From Flavobacterium sp. UGB4466 (GTDB lineage Bacteria; Bacteroidota; Bacteroidia; Flavobacteriales; Flavobacteriaceae), in the NCBI RefSeq assembly GCF_903469665.1, contig NZ_CAGKLC010000012.1, forward strand, positions 3,727-67,726: a stretch of 64,000 bases of DNA. The letters are read 5' to 3'. Position numbers and translations under genes: made by a program. Positions 46,790 through 56,655 of the stretch are shown here, piece by piece (the first letter of the stretch is position 1; the number at the start of each line of letters is the position of its first letter). Below the pieces are notes generated by a model. The model did not search any database and was not told the origin of the DNA. It saw only the letters and a list, made by a program, of their open reading frames with translations.

Positions 46790-46844
46790 AGGTATATTAA
46801 CTAATTATTAAGATTTTTGTCGGACTAATTCAAAATATTTAAAA
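46790..46844 (+). promoter_or_regulatory. conserved SusC leader, copy 2
   Basis: These 55 bases align without gaps with the leaders at 41747 and 51974 (AGG..ATTAAC, TAATTATTAAGA, GACTAATTCAAAATA). The upstream flank is a run of A and T (TTTTTTGATT). Function unknown. Confidence 0.55.
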
Positions 46845-49800
46845 ATGAAACTAAAGTTCAATGGACTCCTAGTACTTTTCTTAGTACTAGTTGCGCAACT
46901 TACTTTCGCGCAAGAAAGAGCTGTTTCTGGAACAGTTTCTGACAATGCAGGAATACCTTTACCGGGTGTTAGTGTATTAGTTAAAGGAACGAAGACAGCA
47001 ACGCAAACAGATTTTGATGGAAAATACTCTATCAAAGCAGCACCAAATCAAGTATTAGTTTTTAGCTACATTGGGATGAAAGCCCAAGAAGTATCCGCTA
47101 GTTCTACTACTGTTAACACAAAATTAAAAGACGATTCAGTAGAATTGGAAAGTGTTGTGGTAACGGCATTAGGTGTAAAGAAAAGCGCACGTGCACTTGG
47201 ATATGCAACTCAGGAAGTAAAAGCAGCAGACATTACAAGAGCAAACAACAACAGTCTTGCTGGAGCTTTACAAGGTAAACTAGCTGGTGTACAAATTACT
47301 CCTTCAAGTGGTGCTCCTGGAGCTTCTTCTCAAATTGTAATTCGTGGTGCCCGTTCATTTTCAGGAAACAATACACCTCTATACGTTATTGACGGTATGC
47401 CTGTTGCTTCACAAGCGGACTTCAGCACTGGAAATGGAGTTAGTGGAGCAGACGTTGCCAACAGAGCTGTCGACATTGATCCAAATGAGATTGAGTCTAT
47501 CAACGTTCTTAAAGGACAAGCTGCATCAGCTTTATATGGTCTTAGAGCCTCTAATGGTGTGATCTTAATCACTACAAAAAGTGGAAAGAACTTAGCGCAA
47601 AGCGGTAAGCCAACTATCACTTTCAATACTTCAACAAGTTTTGAAACCATTTCAAAAAAACCGCGCACTCAAAATGAATACGCTCAAGGTTCAAGAGGAG
47701 TTTACGATCCAACTCAATCTTTGAACTGGGGACCAAAAATCTCAGAATTACCAAACGACCTTACTTATGGAGGAAACGTTGCCAACGCAATCAATGGTGG
47801 AGTTCTTAGACCTGGTAAATACTATGTGCCTCAAAGAGCAAAAGCTGGACTAGACCCATGGGTTACTCCTCAGGCTTATGACAACATCAATGATTACTTT
47901 AACACAGGATTTACAATCAATAATACGTTAAACATTTCTCAGTCAACAGAAAAAACAAATTATTCTTTTGGTATTGGAAATTCTAAACAAGATGGTATCA
48001 TCCCTGAAACAGGAATGAACAGATACACAGCAAAAGCTGTTGTTGACACTAAACTAAACAATGAATGGAAAACTGGTTTTTCTTTCAACTATGTGCAAAC
48101 TAAAATCAACAAAAGTACATCTGCAAATGACGGTGCTATTGTTGGTGTATTTGGAGCTCCAAGAAGTTATGATTTAAAGGGAATTGGTTATGCTAATCCA
48201 CTAAATGCTTATGATCAAATTCACTTCAGACCAACTACTTTTAACAATCCTTACTGGGCTGCTAAAAACAACGAGTTCAGCGAAAAAACAAACCGTGTTT
48301 ACGGAAATACTTACATTCAATACTCTCCAGTTATTAGTGAAAACGGAAGCCAAAAGTTAACCGTTAAATACCAAGCTGGTATAGATTCTTGGACTACCAA
48401 TTACAGAGATATTTTTGAATACGGAAACAAACAAGATTTAACAGGTCAAAGTAGTAGTGCAAGACTTCGTGGTACAACTAACGATGTAATCAACTCTTTA
48501 CTAACAGTAAATTACAACTTAAACATTACAGATGATTTCAATTTGAATGTATTAGTTGGAAATGAATACAATCATCAAAACACTAAAGAATATGACGATC
48601 TTGGAACTGCTCTAAACTTTGGTGGTTGGCCAACAATTGGTAACGCAAGAACAGTAACTGCAAGCGAATACCGTAGACAAATCCGTACAGTAGGCTTCTT
48701 TAGTAATGCTGAATTCTCTTACAAAAACATGGTTTTCTTAAGTGGTACTATCCGTAAAGACATTGCTTCTAACATGCCAAGAGGAAACAGATCTTTTATT
48801 TACCCATCAGCCTCTTTAGGATTTGTACTAACAGAACTAGAAGGATTAAAAGGAAAATCTTTCCTTTCATATGCTAAACTTAGAGGATCGATTGCAGAAG
48901 TAGGACAAGCAGGAAATTACGTAGGTAATTATTATGATGCACCTGATTACCGTGGAGGTTTCTGGTCAGGATCACCAATCAATTATCCATTATCAGGAGG
49001 TACTAGCTCATATGTACCAAGCAATTTATTATATGATCCAAACTTAAAACCGCAAAACACAAAATCATACGAAGTTGGAGTTGATTTGAAGTTTTTCAAC
49101 AACCGAGTTGGACTTGATTATACGTACTCTGAACAAAATTCAACAAACCAAATCTTTAACGTACCATTAGCTGGTTCTACTGGAGCAAGTGCTCAAGTAA
49201 CAAATGGTGGAAAAATGCTTAACAAAGTACACGAAATAACTTTAAGCACTAATCCAATTCGTACAGCAGATTTCAACTGGACATTTAACGCAAACTTCTC
49301 TAAAATAGATTCTTACGTTCTATCTTTAAAAGAAGGTGTAGACAACATCTTTTTAGGAGGATTTACTACTCCACAACTTAGAGCTAGTGTAGGAGATCGT
49401 TTCCCGGTTATTTACGGTGCAGGTTACCTTAGAGATGCTAACAACAATATTGTAGTCGACAAAGATGGTCTTCCTAGAGCTGGTGCTATAAAAGCATTAG
49501 GAGAAGTTGCTCCTAAATTCATCATAGGAGGTTCTACTCAGTTTACCTACAAAAGAGTTTCATTGGGAGCTGTTGTTGATTGGAAAAACGGTGGAAAAAT
49601 GTATAGCGGATCAAACAATACGATGAACACTTACGGTGTAGATGCGAGAACTGCAGACAGAACTACAGAATTTGTATACCCTGGAGTTAAAGATGACGGA
49701 ACTCAAAATGATATTGTTATAGGTGGTACAAGAGCTAAAACACAACAAGATCTATATTCAACTTTAAGCGGAATTGCTGAAGCTGGTATTTTTGATGCAA

Positions 49801-50030
49801 GTTTTGTAAAATTAAGAGAAGTTACATTAGGATACCAATTCCCTAAATTACTAAACAACACAGTAGATCTTAAAGCTTCTGTTTTTGCGAGAAACATCCT
49901 TCTTTGGTCTAAAATGCCAAACCTTGATCCTGAAGCAACACAAGGAAACAACAATTTCTCTGGTGGATTTGAGCAATGGACAATGCCACAAACTAAGAGT
50001 ATTGGTTTTGGACTGAACTTTACATTTTAA
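46845..50030 (+). CDS. SusC/RagA-type TonB-linked outer-membrane transporter 2
   Basis: This 1061-residue protein has the same layout as SusC 1: signal peptide to FAQ (23), CarboxypepD_reg-like domain to about 105, plug with ALYGLRASNGVILITTKSG (one residue, Ser to Leu, unlike the usual LYGSRA), and a barrel ending in TF. The first 105 residues and their codons are nearly the same as SusC 3. After ELESVVVTALG the proteins diverge strongly. SusD 2 begins 15 bp downstream. Ligand unknown. Confidence 0.94.
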   Translation: MKLKFNGLLVLFLVLVAQLTFAQERAVSGTVSDNAGIPLPGVSVLVKGTKTATQTDFDGKYSIKAAPNQVLVFSYIGMKAQEVSASSTTVNTKLKDDSVELESVVVTALGVKKSARALGYATQEVKAADITRANNNSLAGALQGKLAGVQITPSSGAPGASSQIVIRGARSFSGNNTPLYVIDGMPVASQADFSTGNGVSGADVANRAVDIDPNEIESINVLKGQAASALYGLRASNGVILITTKSGKNLAQSGKPTITFNTSTSFETISKKPRTQNEYAQGSRGVYDPTQSLNWGPKISELPNDLTYGGNVANAINGGVLRPGKYYVPQRAKAGLDPWVTPQAYDNINDYFNTGFTINNTLNISQSTEKTNYSFGIGNSKQDGIIPETGMNRYTAKAVVDTKLNNEWKTGFSFNYVQTKINKSTSANDGAIVGVFGAPRSYDLKGIGYANPLNAYDQIHFRPTTFNNPYWAAKNNEFSEKTNRVYGNTYIQYSPVISENGSQKLTVKYQAGIDSWTTNYRDIFEYGNKQDLTGQSSSARLRGTTNDVINSLLTVNYNLNITDDFNLNVLVGNEYNHQNTKEYDDLGTALNFGGWPTIGNARTVTASEYRRQIRTVGFFSNAEFSYKNMVFLSGTIRKDIASNMPRGNRSFIYPSASLGFVLTELEGLKGKSFLSYAKLRGSIAEVGQAGNYVGNYYDAPDYRGGFWSGSPINYPLSGGTSSYVPSNLLYDPNLKPQNTKSYEVGVDLKFFNNRVGLDYTYSEQNSTNQIFNVPLAGSTGASAQVTNGGKMLNKVHEITLSTNPIRTADFNWTFNANFSKIDSYVLSLKEGVDNIFLGGFTTPQLRASVGDRFPVIYGAGYLRDANNNIVVDKDGLPRAGAIKALGEVAPKFIIGGSTQFTYKRVSLGAVVDWKNGGKMYSGSNNTMNTYGVDARTADRTTEFVYPGVKDDGTQNDIVIGGTRAKTQQDLYSTLSGIAEAGIFDASFVKLREVTLGYQFPKLLNNTVDLKASVFARNILLWSKMPNLDPEATQGNNNFSGGFEQWTMPQTKSIGFGLNFTF

Positions 50031-50045
50031 TCTAAAAAAAATCAA

Positions 50046-51479
50046 ATGAAAAATTTAAAAATAACAATAACAGCCGTAATGGCTTTATTCTTATTCCAAT
50101 CTTGTTCCGAAGACAAAATGGATGAGATAAATAAGAATATAAACAATCCGACTGAAGTTGCTGCCCGTTTCATCATTACTGATGTAATGGTAAACTCTGC
50201 TTTTGCTGTAACCGGATCGGATGCATCATTCTACGGAGGAATATATTCTGAGCTAAATGCAGGAAGCCATGGCCAAATGTATGAAGCACAAATTAGAAGA
50301 AACGACCCACAACTAGCTTCCACTTATAACAATAACTGGAATAACAGCTACGAACAACTACGAGCATTGAAGGTAATCGTTGAGAAATGTACTACAGGAA
50401 ATGAAAAAGATAACTATCAGACTCTTGGTGTAGCTCAAATATTATTAGCTTATAATTTAGCAGTTCTTACAGATCTTTTTGGAGATATCCCTTATACTGA
50501 GGCATTAAAACCAGGAGTAATCTTTCAACCTAAAGTTGACAAACAAGAAGCTATCTATTCAGAAGTATTTAAAAATCTAAAAGAAGGGATTGCCAATCTA
50601 AACAAAACCTCAGCTTACGCAAGTTTAGGATCACAAGACGTAATTTACGGTGGAGTTTCTTCAAAATGGATCAAAGCTGCTAATGGGTTAATGGCAAGAT
50701 ACACGATGAGATTATCTCTTAGAAAAGCAGATTATCAAGGTGTAATTGACTATGTAAATGCTTCTTTTGCAGATGCTGACAACGAATTTAAAGTTACAAA
50801 CAGCAGTGTCCCAAATCCTTATGCAAGATTCAATACTGACAGAGCTGCTATAAGTGTAGCAAAAAGCTTCTATGACACCATGCTTGCAAATGGACCAGCT
50901 GATGCTCGTACTGCTGCTTCTTTCACAAGAATTAGCGGTGCTGTCAAGCCTTTTAATAATTCAATCATAGACAAAGATGGGCAAAGATTATATTCTATCT
51001 CGGCTTTCATAAACGAAAGAAACCCTATTTACTTGTTAAGCTACCATGAATTACTATTCCTGAAAGCTGAAGCTCAGGCTAGATTAGGTTTACCTGAAGC
51101 ACAGGCTACTATGAATGATGCCATTACAGCGGCTTATACTAAAAAACAAGTAGTTACTTTTACAGCAGGTCAGGCTAATACGTATATTGCTTCTATAGGA
51201 GTTTTAACGGGTGATGCTTTATTGAAAAAGATAATGGTAGAAAAACATATTTCTTTCTATGAAAATGAAGGTATCGAATCTTATAACGACATTAGACGTC
51301 TACAAGCAATGGGTAACGGAAGTTTTATTCCTATGGTAAATCCTAAACCGGAATTATTCCCACAAAGATTTGCTTACGGCCAATCTGACGTTGTTTCGAA
51401 TTCAAACGTTAAAGAACTATACGGAGACGGTACTTACGTATACAAAGAAAAAGTTTGGTGGGCTGGAGGTACTAGATAA
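50046..51479 (+). CDS. SusD/RagB-like nutrient-binding lipoprotein 2
   Basis: This 477-residue lipoprotein has a lipobox (ALFLFQSC, Cys about 20), then EINKNINNPTEVAARFIITDVMV and the LTDLFGDIPYTEALKPG segment of the SusD_like_2 family. The EGIESYNDIRRLQAMG near the end replaces the usual WxxWRR. It pairs with SusC 2. A strong terminator lies 30 bp after its stop. Confidence 0.92.
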   Translation: MKNLKITITAVMALFLFQSCSEDKMDEINKNINNPTEVAARFIITDVMVNSAFAVTGSDASFYGGIYSELNAGSHGQMYEAQIRRNDPQLASTYNNNWNNSYEQLRALKVIVEKCTTGNEKDNYQTLGVAQILLAYNLAVLTDLFGDIPYTEALKPGVIFQPKVDKQEAIYSEVFKNLKEGIANLNKTSAYASLGSQDVIYGGVSSKWIKAANGLMARYTMRLSLRKADYQGVIDYVNASFADADNEFKVTNSSVPNPYARFNTDRAAISVAKSFYDTMLANGPADARTAASFTRISGAVKPFNNSIIDKDGQRLYSISAFINERNPIYLLSYHELLFLKAEAQARLGLPEAQATMNDAITAAYTKKQVVTFTAGQANTYIASIGVLTGDALLKKIMVEKHISFYENEGIESYNDIRRLQAMGNGSFIPMVNPKPELFPQRFAYGQSDVVSNSNVKELYGDGTYVYKEKVWWAGGTR

Positions 51480-51508
51480 TAGTATTTTTCACTTGCAAAA
51501 CAACTCCT

Positions 51509-51544
51509 AAAAAGGGCGCTTATCATATGATGAGCGCCCTTTTT
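51509..51544 (+). terminator. terminator after Sus pair 2
   Basis: AAAAAGGGCGCTTATCA pairs with TGATGAGCGCCCTTTTT (one U.G wobble) around a very small loop, giving a GC-rich stem ending in a T-run. Confidence 0.94.
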
Positions 51545-51973
51545 GTCATGAATAACTTTGCTAAAACTATAAAAAAACAAAACTCAAACAGCTAGTCCCT
51601 TAAAACACAATAACTTATTTGACAAGAGATCTTTCTACAAATTAATTTTCACAACTTACTTCTCAATATAAAAAAAATCAAAGATTCATTTTTTTTGCTT
51701 TATCAGACTATTGCAACAAAATAGCGTCTAACTTTTTGGGGTTGTTCATATCAGGATGACCTCTTTTTTATTTTCAAAATGACAAAGGCAAAAGTACACT
51801 CAAAAAAGCATCTTATAACATGGATAAAAATCATGAAAACCCTAGCAAAATCAAGCATTAACACATGTTAAATAAAAAACAAACAAGACAATATTAACCC
51901 TTACTTTTTAACATTAAAAAAACACATCTCACAACAAAACTGCAAAATGAACAAAAAAAAAGCTTTTTATATT

Positions 51974-52028
51974 AGGTAGATTAACAAATAATTAAGATTT
52001 TTACCAGACTAATCCAAAACACATAAAA
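51974..52028 (+). promoter_or_regulatory. conserved SusC leader, copy 3
   Basis: These 55 bases align without gaps with the leaders at 41747 and 46790 (AGGTAGATTAAC, AAATAATTAAGA, GACTAATCCAAAACA). Function unknown. Confidence 0.55.
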
Positions 52029-55000
52029 ATGAAACTAAAGTTCAATGGACTCCTAGTACTTTTATTAGTACTAGTAGCGCAACTTACTTTTGCGCAAGAA
52101 AGAGCTGTTTCTGGAACAGTTTCTGACAATACAGGAATGCCTTTACCAGGTGTTAGTGTATTGATTAAAGGAACAAAAACAGGAACACAAACAGACTTTG
52201 ATGGTAAATACTCTATCAAAGCTTCTTCAAACCAGGTTTTGGTATTTAGCTACATTGGGATGAAATCTCAGGAACTAGCTGCTACTTCAACTTCTATTAA
52301 CATAAAGTTGGCCGATAATTCGGTGGAACTTGAAAGTGTTGTAGTAACAGCGTTAGGTATAAAAAAAGCAGATAAAGCTATTGGTTACGCCACAACAAAG
52401 GTATCCGGAAATGACCTTAATAAAGGAAACAGTCAAAACCTTGTAAATGGTCTTAGCGGAAAAGTTTCTGGTCTACAAGTAACTGCTTCAGGAGGTGCTC
52501 CAGGTCAGGCAAGTAGATTAGTAATCAGAGGAGGAAACAAATCAATAACAGGAAACAATGAACCTCTTTATGTTATTGACGGAATCCCAATGAGTAATGC
52601 CAACGACGGTAACGAAAATGTTGTAACAGGATTTAACAGCCCCAACAGAGCAGCCGATATCAACCCAAATGATATTGCAACTGTAACAGTACTTAAAGGT
52701 GCTGCCGGAGCCGTATTATATGGAAATCGTGGTTCGAATGGTGTTATCTTAATTACCACAAAAACAGGTTCTGATAAAGCAGGAAAACCTGTTATCGAAT
52801 TCACTAGTTCTGTAGGTGTGGATAACGCTCTTGTTTTACCTGATTTTCAAACTGAATATGCACAGGGAGCGAATGGTGTATACCAAGAAGGAGGATCTAG
52901 ATCTTTTGGACCTAGAATTACAGGACAAACTGTGACAAGTCCTGCTGCAGGTGCTGCATTAGGATTAGGCCCACAACAAATTCAGTTAAAAGTATTTGAT
53001 CCAAGAAAACAATTTCTTCAAACGGGAGTAACCTACAACAATAACATATCTCTTTCAAATTCAACAGATGCCTACGATATGTTTGTATCTATCGGACAAT
53101 CAAAACAAACTTCTATTGTTCCTAATCAGGGATACCAAAAATTCAATGGTCGTTTTAACAGTAACTATAAATTCAGTAGTAAATTTACTGCCGGAGTTAA
53201 CCTAAGCTACAATGCTTCTAAAGGAGATCTTGCCTATGCAGGACAAGACGGATCAAATCCATTTTTCGCCTTATTCCACGCTCCTGTTTCATGGGATTTA
53301 AAAGGCTACGGATATCAAAGACCGAACGGAACACAAATTAACTTCCGTGGAGGAGCCTTTGACAACCCATACTGGACTGCTAACAAAAACTCAGCACGTA
53401 CGGATAGCCAAAGATATATTACAGGTTTAAACTTCGCCTTTGACGTAGCTAAAGATTTCAAAATATCTTATCGTCTTGGTAATGACTATTTAGCCGACAA
53501 AAGAATTCTCTTTAAAGACATTAACACTGGAGGTAATCCATTAGGAAACTTGACTTACGATAATGTTACTCGTCAAGAAACAACTTCTACATTAGCCGCT
53601 ACATTCAAGAGAGATATTACTGAGAAATTCAAAGCCATTTTAACAGCCGGGCAAGATTACAATAATAGAACTTTTGAACAATCACAAACTATTGGTACTG
53701 AACTAATACTTCCTGGAATTATCAATACAAACAATATCAAGACATTCTCTCCTGCCTATTTATACAATTCAAGAAGAACCTTGTTTGGAGTATTTGGTGA
53801 CCTGTCTCTTAGCTACAACGACTATCTTTTCTTAAATGTAGTTGCCAGAAACGAATGGAGCTCAACATTACCTAAAGACAATAGAAGTTTCTTCTACCCT
53901 GGAGTAAGTGCTTCTGTTATCTTCACTGATGCATTCAAAATCGAATCTGACATACTTACTTACGGTAAACTACGTGTAGGTGTTTCGAAGACAGGTAGAG
54001 ATGCTGATCCATATTTAACACAACCTGCTTACAGAAAAGCAATATTTGGAGATGGTTTCACACCAGGTGTAGAATTCCCATTTAATAACCTTGCCGGATA
54101 TACCATCCAAAATACAATTAGTAATCCAAACTTAACCCCTGAATTCACAACAGAATACGAAGTGGGTGTTGAATTAAAATTATTCAAAGACAGAATAGGT
54201 ATTGACGCATCCTACTTTAGAAACGTAAATACTGATGGTATTATCCCGTTAGACATTTCTCCTGCAGCAGGTGCTAATGCAACAATCATCAATAGTGGAC
54301 AAACTAGCTCGAAAGGTTTTGAACTTATGTTAAGAACAACACCTATTCAAACAAAAGATTTCAGATGGGATGTGTCCTTCAACTTCAGTAGAATTAGATC
54401 ACATGTTGACGAAACTTATCCAGGTGTAGATAGAATTTATCTTGGTGGATTTAGTGGAAACCCAGCTATTTTTGCTGTAAAAGGTGAAAGATTAGGAACA
54501 ATAATCGGAACCGGCTACGAAAGAGACGCAAACGGAAAGGTATTAGTAGACGACAATGGTATTCCTTCTGTATTAGACGGACAAATTCTTGGTCATACTG
54601 AAGCCGATTGGACTGGAGGTCTAAGTACAGCTATTAACTACAAAAATATTTATTTCACAGCACTTGCCGACATAAGACAAGGTGGTTACTTATACAGTGG
54701 AACAGGTGAATTATTAGATTTTTATGGTGTTAGTGAGCAAACCTTAACACGTAATGACGACTATATTTTCCCTGGAGTAAATGCTACCACAGGAGCTCCA
54801 AATAATGTTGTGGTGAAACGTGATGCAAACTGGTATGGATTAGGCGCTTATCCTAATGAACAATATGTTTATGAAAACAATTGGGTTAAACTAAGAGAAG
54901 TTACTCTTGGATACACTTTCAAGTTAAAAGATAAATATATTCGTTCTTTGGATTTGGGAGTATATGGACGTAATTTATTTATCTGGACAGATGTTCCTCA

Positions 55001-55109
55001 TATCGATCCGGAATCAAGCTCATTTGGAACTGGTAATGCACAAGGTGTGTCCAGATTTGCATTCCCAACTACAAGAACTTTTGGTTTCAACCTAAAAGCG
55101 CAATTCTAA
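52029..55109 (+). CDS. SusC/RagA-type TonB-linked outer-membrane transporter 3
   Basis: This 1026-residue protein has a signal peptide to FAQ (23), CarboxypepD_reg-like domain, plug with VLYGNRGSNGVILITTKTG, and a barrel whose final strand is FGFNLKAQF. It shares the conserved N-terminal module and leader with SusC 1 and 2 but differs in plug and barrel, so the three pairs probably take different ligands. SusD 3 begins 11 bp downstream. Confidence 0.94.
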   Translation: MKLKFNGLLVLLLVLVAQLTFAQERAVSGTVSDNTGMPLPGVSVLIKGTKTGTQTDFDGKYSIKASSNQVLVFSYIGMKSQELAATSTSINIKLADNSVELESVVVTALGIKKADKAIGYATTKVSGNDLNKGNSQNLVNGLSGKVSGLQVTASGGAPGQASRLVIRGGNKSITGNNEPLYVIDGIPMSNANDGNENVVTGFNSPNRAADINPNDIATVTVLKGAAGAVLYGNRGSNGVILITTKTGSDKAGKPVIEFTSSVGVDNALVLPDFQTEYAQGANGVYQEGGSRSFGPRITGQTVTSPAAGAALGLGPQQIQLKVFDPRKQFLQTGVTYNNNISLSNSTDAYDMFVSIGQSKQTSIVPNQGYQKFNGRFNSNYKFSSKFTAGVNLSYNASKGDLAYAGQDGSNPFFALFHAPVSWDLKGYGYQRPNGTQINFRGGAFDNPYWTANKNSARTDSQRYITGLNFAFDVAKDFKISYRLGNDYLADKRILFKDINTGGNPLGNLTYDNVTRQETTSTLAATFKRDITEKFKAILTAGQDYNNRTFEQSQTIGTELILPGIINTNNIKTFSPAYLYNSRRTLFGVFGDLSLSYNDYLFLNVVARNEWSSTLPKDNRSFFYPGVSASVIFTDAFKIESDILTYGKLRVGVSKTGRDADPYLTQPAYRKAIFGDGFTPGVEFPFNNLAGYTIQNTISNPNLTPEFTTEYEVGVELKLFKDRIGIDASYFRNVNTDGIIPLDISPAAGANATIINSGQTSSKGFELMLRTTPIQTKDFRWDVSFNFSRIRSHVDETYPGVDRIYLGGFSGNPAIFAVKGERLGTIIGTGYERDANGKVLVDDNGIPSVLDGQILGHTEADWTGGLSTAINYKNIYFTALADIRQGGYLYSGTGELLDFYGVSEQTLTRNDDYIFPGVNATTGAPNNVVVKRDANWYGLGAYPNEQYVYENNWVKLREVTLGYTFKLKDKYIRSLDLGVYGRNLFIWTDVPHIDPESSSFGTGNAQGVSRFAFPTTRTFGFNLKAQF

Positions 55110-55120
55110 TACTAAAATTA

Positions 55121-56569
55121 ATGAAAATGAAAAAAATTGACAACAAATATTTTAAGCGAATATTTCATATCGGCTTAATTACATTGGCGGCGGTATTTGT
55201 ATCTTGTGAAAATGAGTTAGACATAAACAATGACCCAAACAATCCAACAGTAGTTCCATTTGCAACCTTATTATCAGCTGCAGAAGTTAATTTAGCTTAT
55301 ACTCTTGGTGGAGACGGAACAAGAATGCCTGCAAGTATTGTACAGCATTATTCCGGACATAGAGGACAGCCTTTAAATTACGGACAATACAACATCACCT
55401 CAGGTGATACTGATGGTTTATGGGCAAGCATCTATGACATATTAATCGACTTGAGATCAATTGAAGATCAAACTAAAATCACAGGGGACAATATTTACCT
55501 TGGAGCTTCTCAAATTCTTCAAGTTTACACTTTCAGCGTAGCAACAGATCTTTTTGGAGACATTCCTTATACCCAAAGTTTAAAGGGGGCATCAAATATT
55601 ACTCCTGCTTACGACAAACAAGAAGCAATCTACACTTCTTTACTTACGATATTAGATCAGGCAATCGTAAGCGTGAAAAGCAATACTGGTGCCAAACCAG
55701 GAACTGCCGACTTATTATATAGTGGCGATGCTACAAAATGGGAAGCCTTTGGAAACTCTTTAAAACTAAGATTATTAAATCACCTTAGTAAAAGAAATCC
55801 AGGACAAGCGTTGGCATTTTTACAAACTAACCCAAAACTAATTAGCACAAATACAGACAATGCTAAAGTAGTGTTTGGAACTACTGCAAATAATGCAAAT
55901 CCAATCTACCAATTTGATGTTTTATCGGGTAGAAAAGATCAGGCCGTATGTAGTACGATTGTCAACAATATGAAAGCACTAAATGATCCTAGACTAACCC
56001 TATACTTCTTACCTGTTAAAAACAACCTTGCAGGACTACAGGGGCAATACCTTGGTAACCTTCCAGGGCAGGATTTAGACGACGCAGGAGAGAATTTATT
56101 TTCACGCGTAGGATCAGCTTATGCTTCAATTAACTCTCCCGTTACTCTTATTAGTGCTGCAGAAGTAGAATTTGTTAAAGCCGAAGTTTATTTTAGAGCC
56201 AACGATTTGGTAAATTCAAAAATAGCTTATGACAAAGCTATAACAAATGACTTTGCTGCAATAGGAGCTACAGGTTTAGCAACTTACACTGCTAACCCAT
56301 TAGTTGCTTACAACAATACATTGCAAAGAATTATGGAACAAAAATGGATCACGATGTATCAAGCTTCTTATGAATCTTTTGTAGACTGGAGAAGAACTGG
56401 ATTCCCTGTTTTAACTCCCCCTACAACTAACCGTACTAACGGAGTTACTCCAAGAAGATTACCATATCCTCAAAAAGAAATTAATGTTAACGGTGCTTCT
56501 TTAGCTGCTGGTCCTGGTGTTCCCGTTCCTTATGTAACATTTTTAACAAAAGTATGGTGGGATAATTAA
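55121..56569 (+). CDS. SusD/RagB-like nutrient-binding lipoprotein 3
   Basis: This 482-residue lipoprotein has a long N-terminal signal with lipobox LAAVFVSC (Cys about 29) and then NDPNNPTVVPFATLLSAAEVNLAY, VATDLFGDIPYTQSLKG and, near the end, SFVDWRRTGFPVL, all features of SusD_like_2. An in-frame ATG two codons later (55127) is equally possible as start. A terminator follows 24 bp after the stop. Confidence 0.93.
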   Translation: MKMKKIDNKYFKRIFHIGLITLAAVFVSCENELDINNDPNNPTVVPFATLLSAAEVNLAYTLGGDGTRMPASIVQHYSGHRGQPLNYGQYNITSGDTDGLWASIYDILIDLRSIEDQTKITGDNIYLGASQILQVYTFSVATDLFGDIPYTQSLKGASNITPAYDKQEAIYTSLLTILDQAIVSVKSNTGAKPGTADLLYSGDATKWEAFGNSLKLRLLNHLSKRNPGQALAFLQTNPKLISTNTDNAKVVFGTTANNANPIYQFDVLSGRKDQAVCSTIVNNMKALNDPRLTLYFLPVKNNLAGLQGQYLGNLPGQDLDDAGENLFSRVGSAYASINSPVTLISAAEVEFVKAEVYFRANDLVNSKIAYDKAITNDFAAIGATGLATYTANPLVAYNNTLQRIMEQKWITMYQASYESFVDWRRTGFPVLTPPTTNRTNGVTPRRLPYPQKEINVNGASLAAGPGVPVPYVTFLTKVWWDN

Positions 56570-56593
56570 TCCTTAAACCTTTATAAATATACT

Positions 56594-56629
56594 AAACCAC
56601 TCTGTTCACTCAGAGTGGTTTTTTTTTAT
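56594..56629 (+). terminator. terminator after Sus pair 3
   Basis: AAACCACTCTG and CAGAGTGGTTT form an 11-bp stem with a 6-base loop, then a T-run. Confidence 0.93.
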
Positions 56630-56643
56630 ACCAACAATATACC

Positions 56644-56651
56644 TATATTTG
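56644..56651 (+). promoter_or_regulatory. -7 promoter element abutting rlmB start
   Basis: TATATTTG matches TAnnTTTG and ends four bases before the rlmB ATG (56656). The transcript would begin at the start codon, so a leaderless mRNA is likely. The -33 position falls in the T-run of the preceding terminator. Confidence 0.45.
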
Positions 56652-56655
56652 TCAC

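Larger units (their letters stand above)
46531..46844. other. 314-bp gap between Sus pairs 1 and 2
   Basis: It contains the SusD 1 terminator (46561-46590), a possible -7 box TATTTTTG (46707-46714) without a matching -33, and the conserved SusC leader copy 2 (46790-46844). No reading frame is credible. Confidence 0.7.
51480..52028. other. 549-bp gap between Sus pairs 2 and 3
   Basis: It holds the terminator of pair 2 (51509-51544), about 400 bp of AT-rich DNA with no frame and no clear promoter, and the conserved SusC leader copy 3 (51974-52028). A TACTTTTT box at 51902 is one base off the -7 consensus. Confidence 0.7.

Noticed and set aside
41804-56569. Mobile-element origin of the repeated Sus leaders
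   Set aside because: No transposase, terminal inverted repeats or target duplications were seen; the similarity is limited to leader and N-terminal module.
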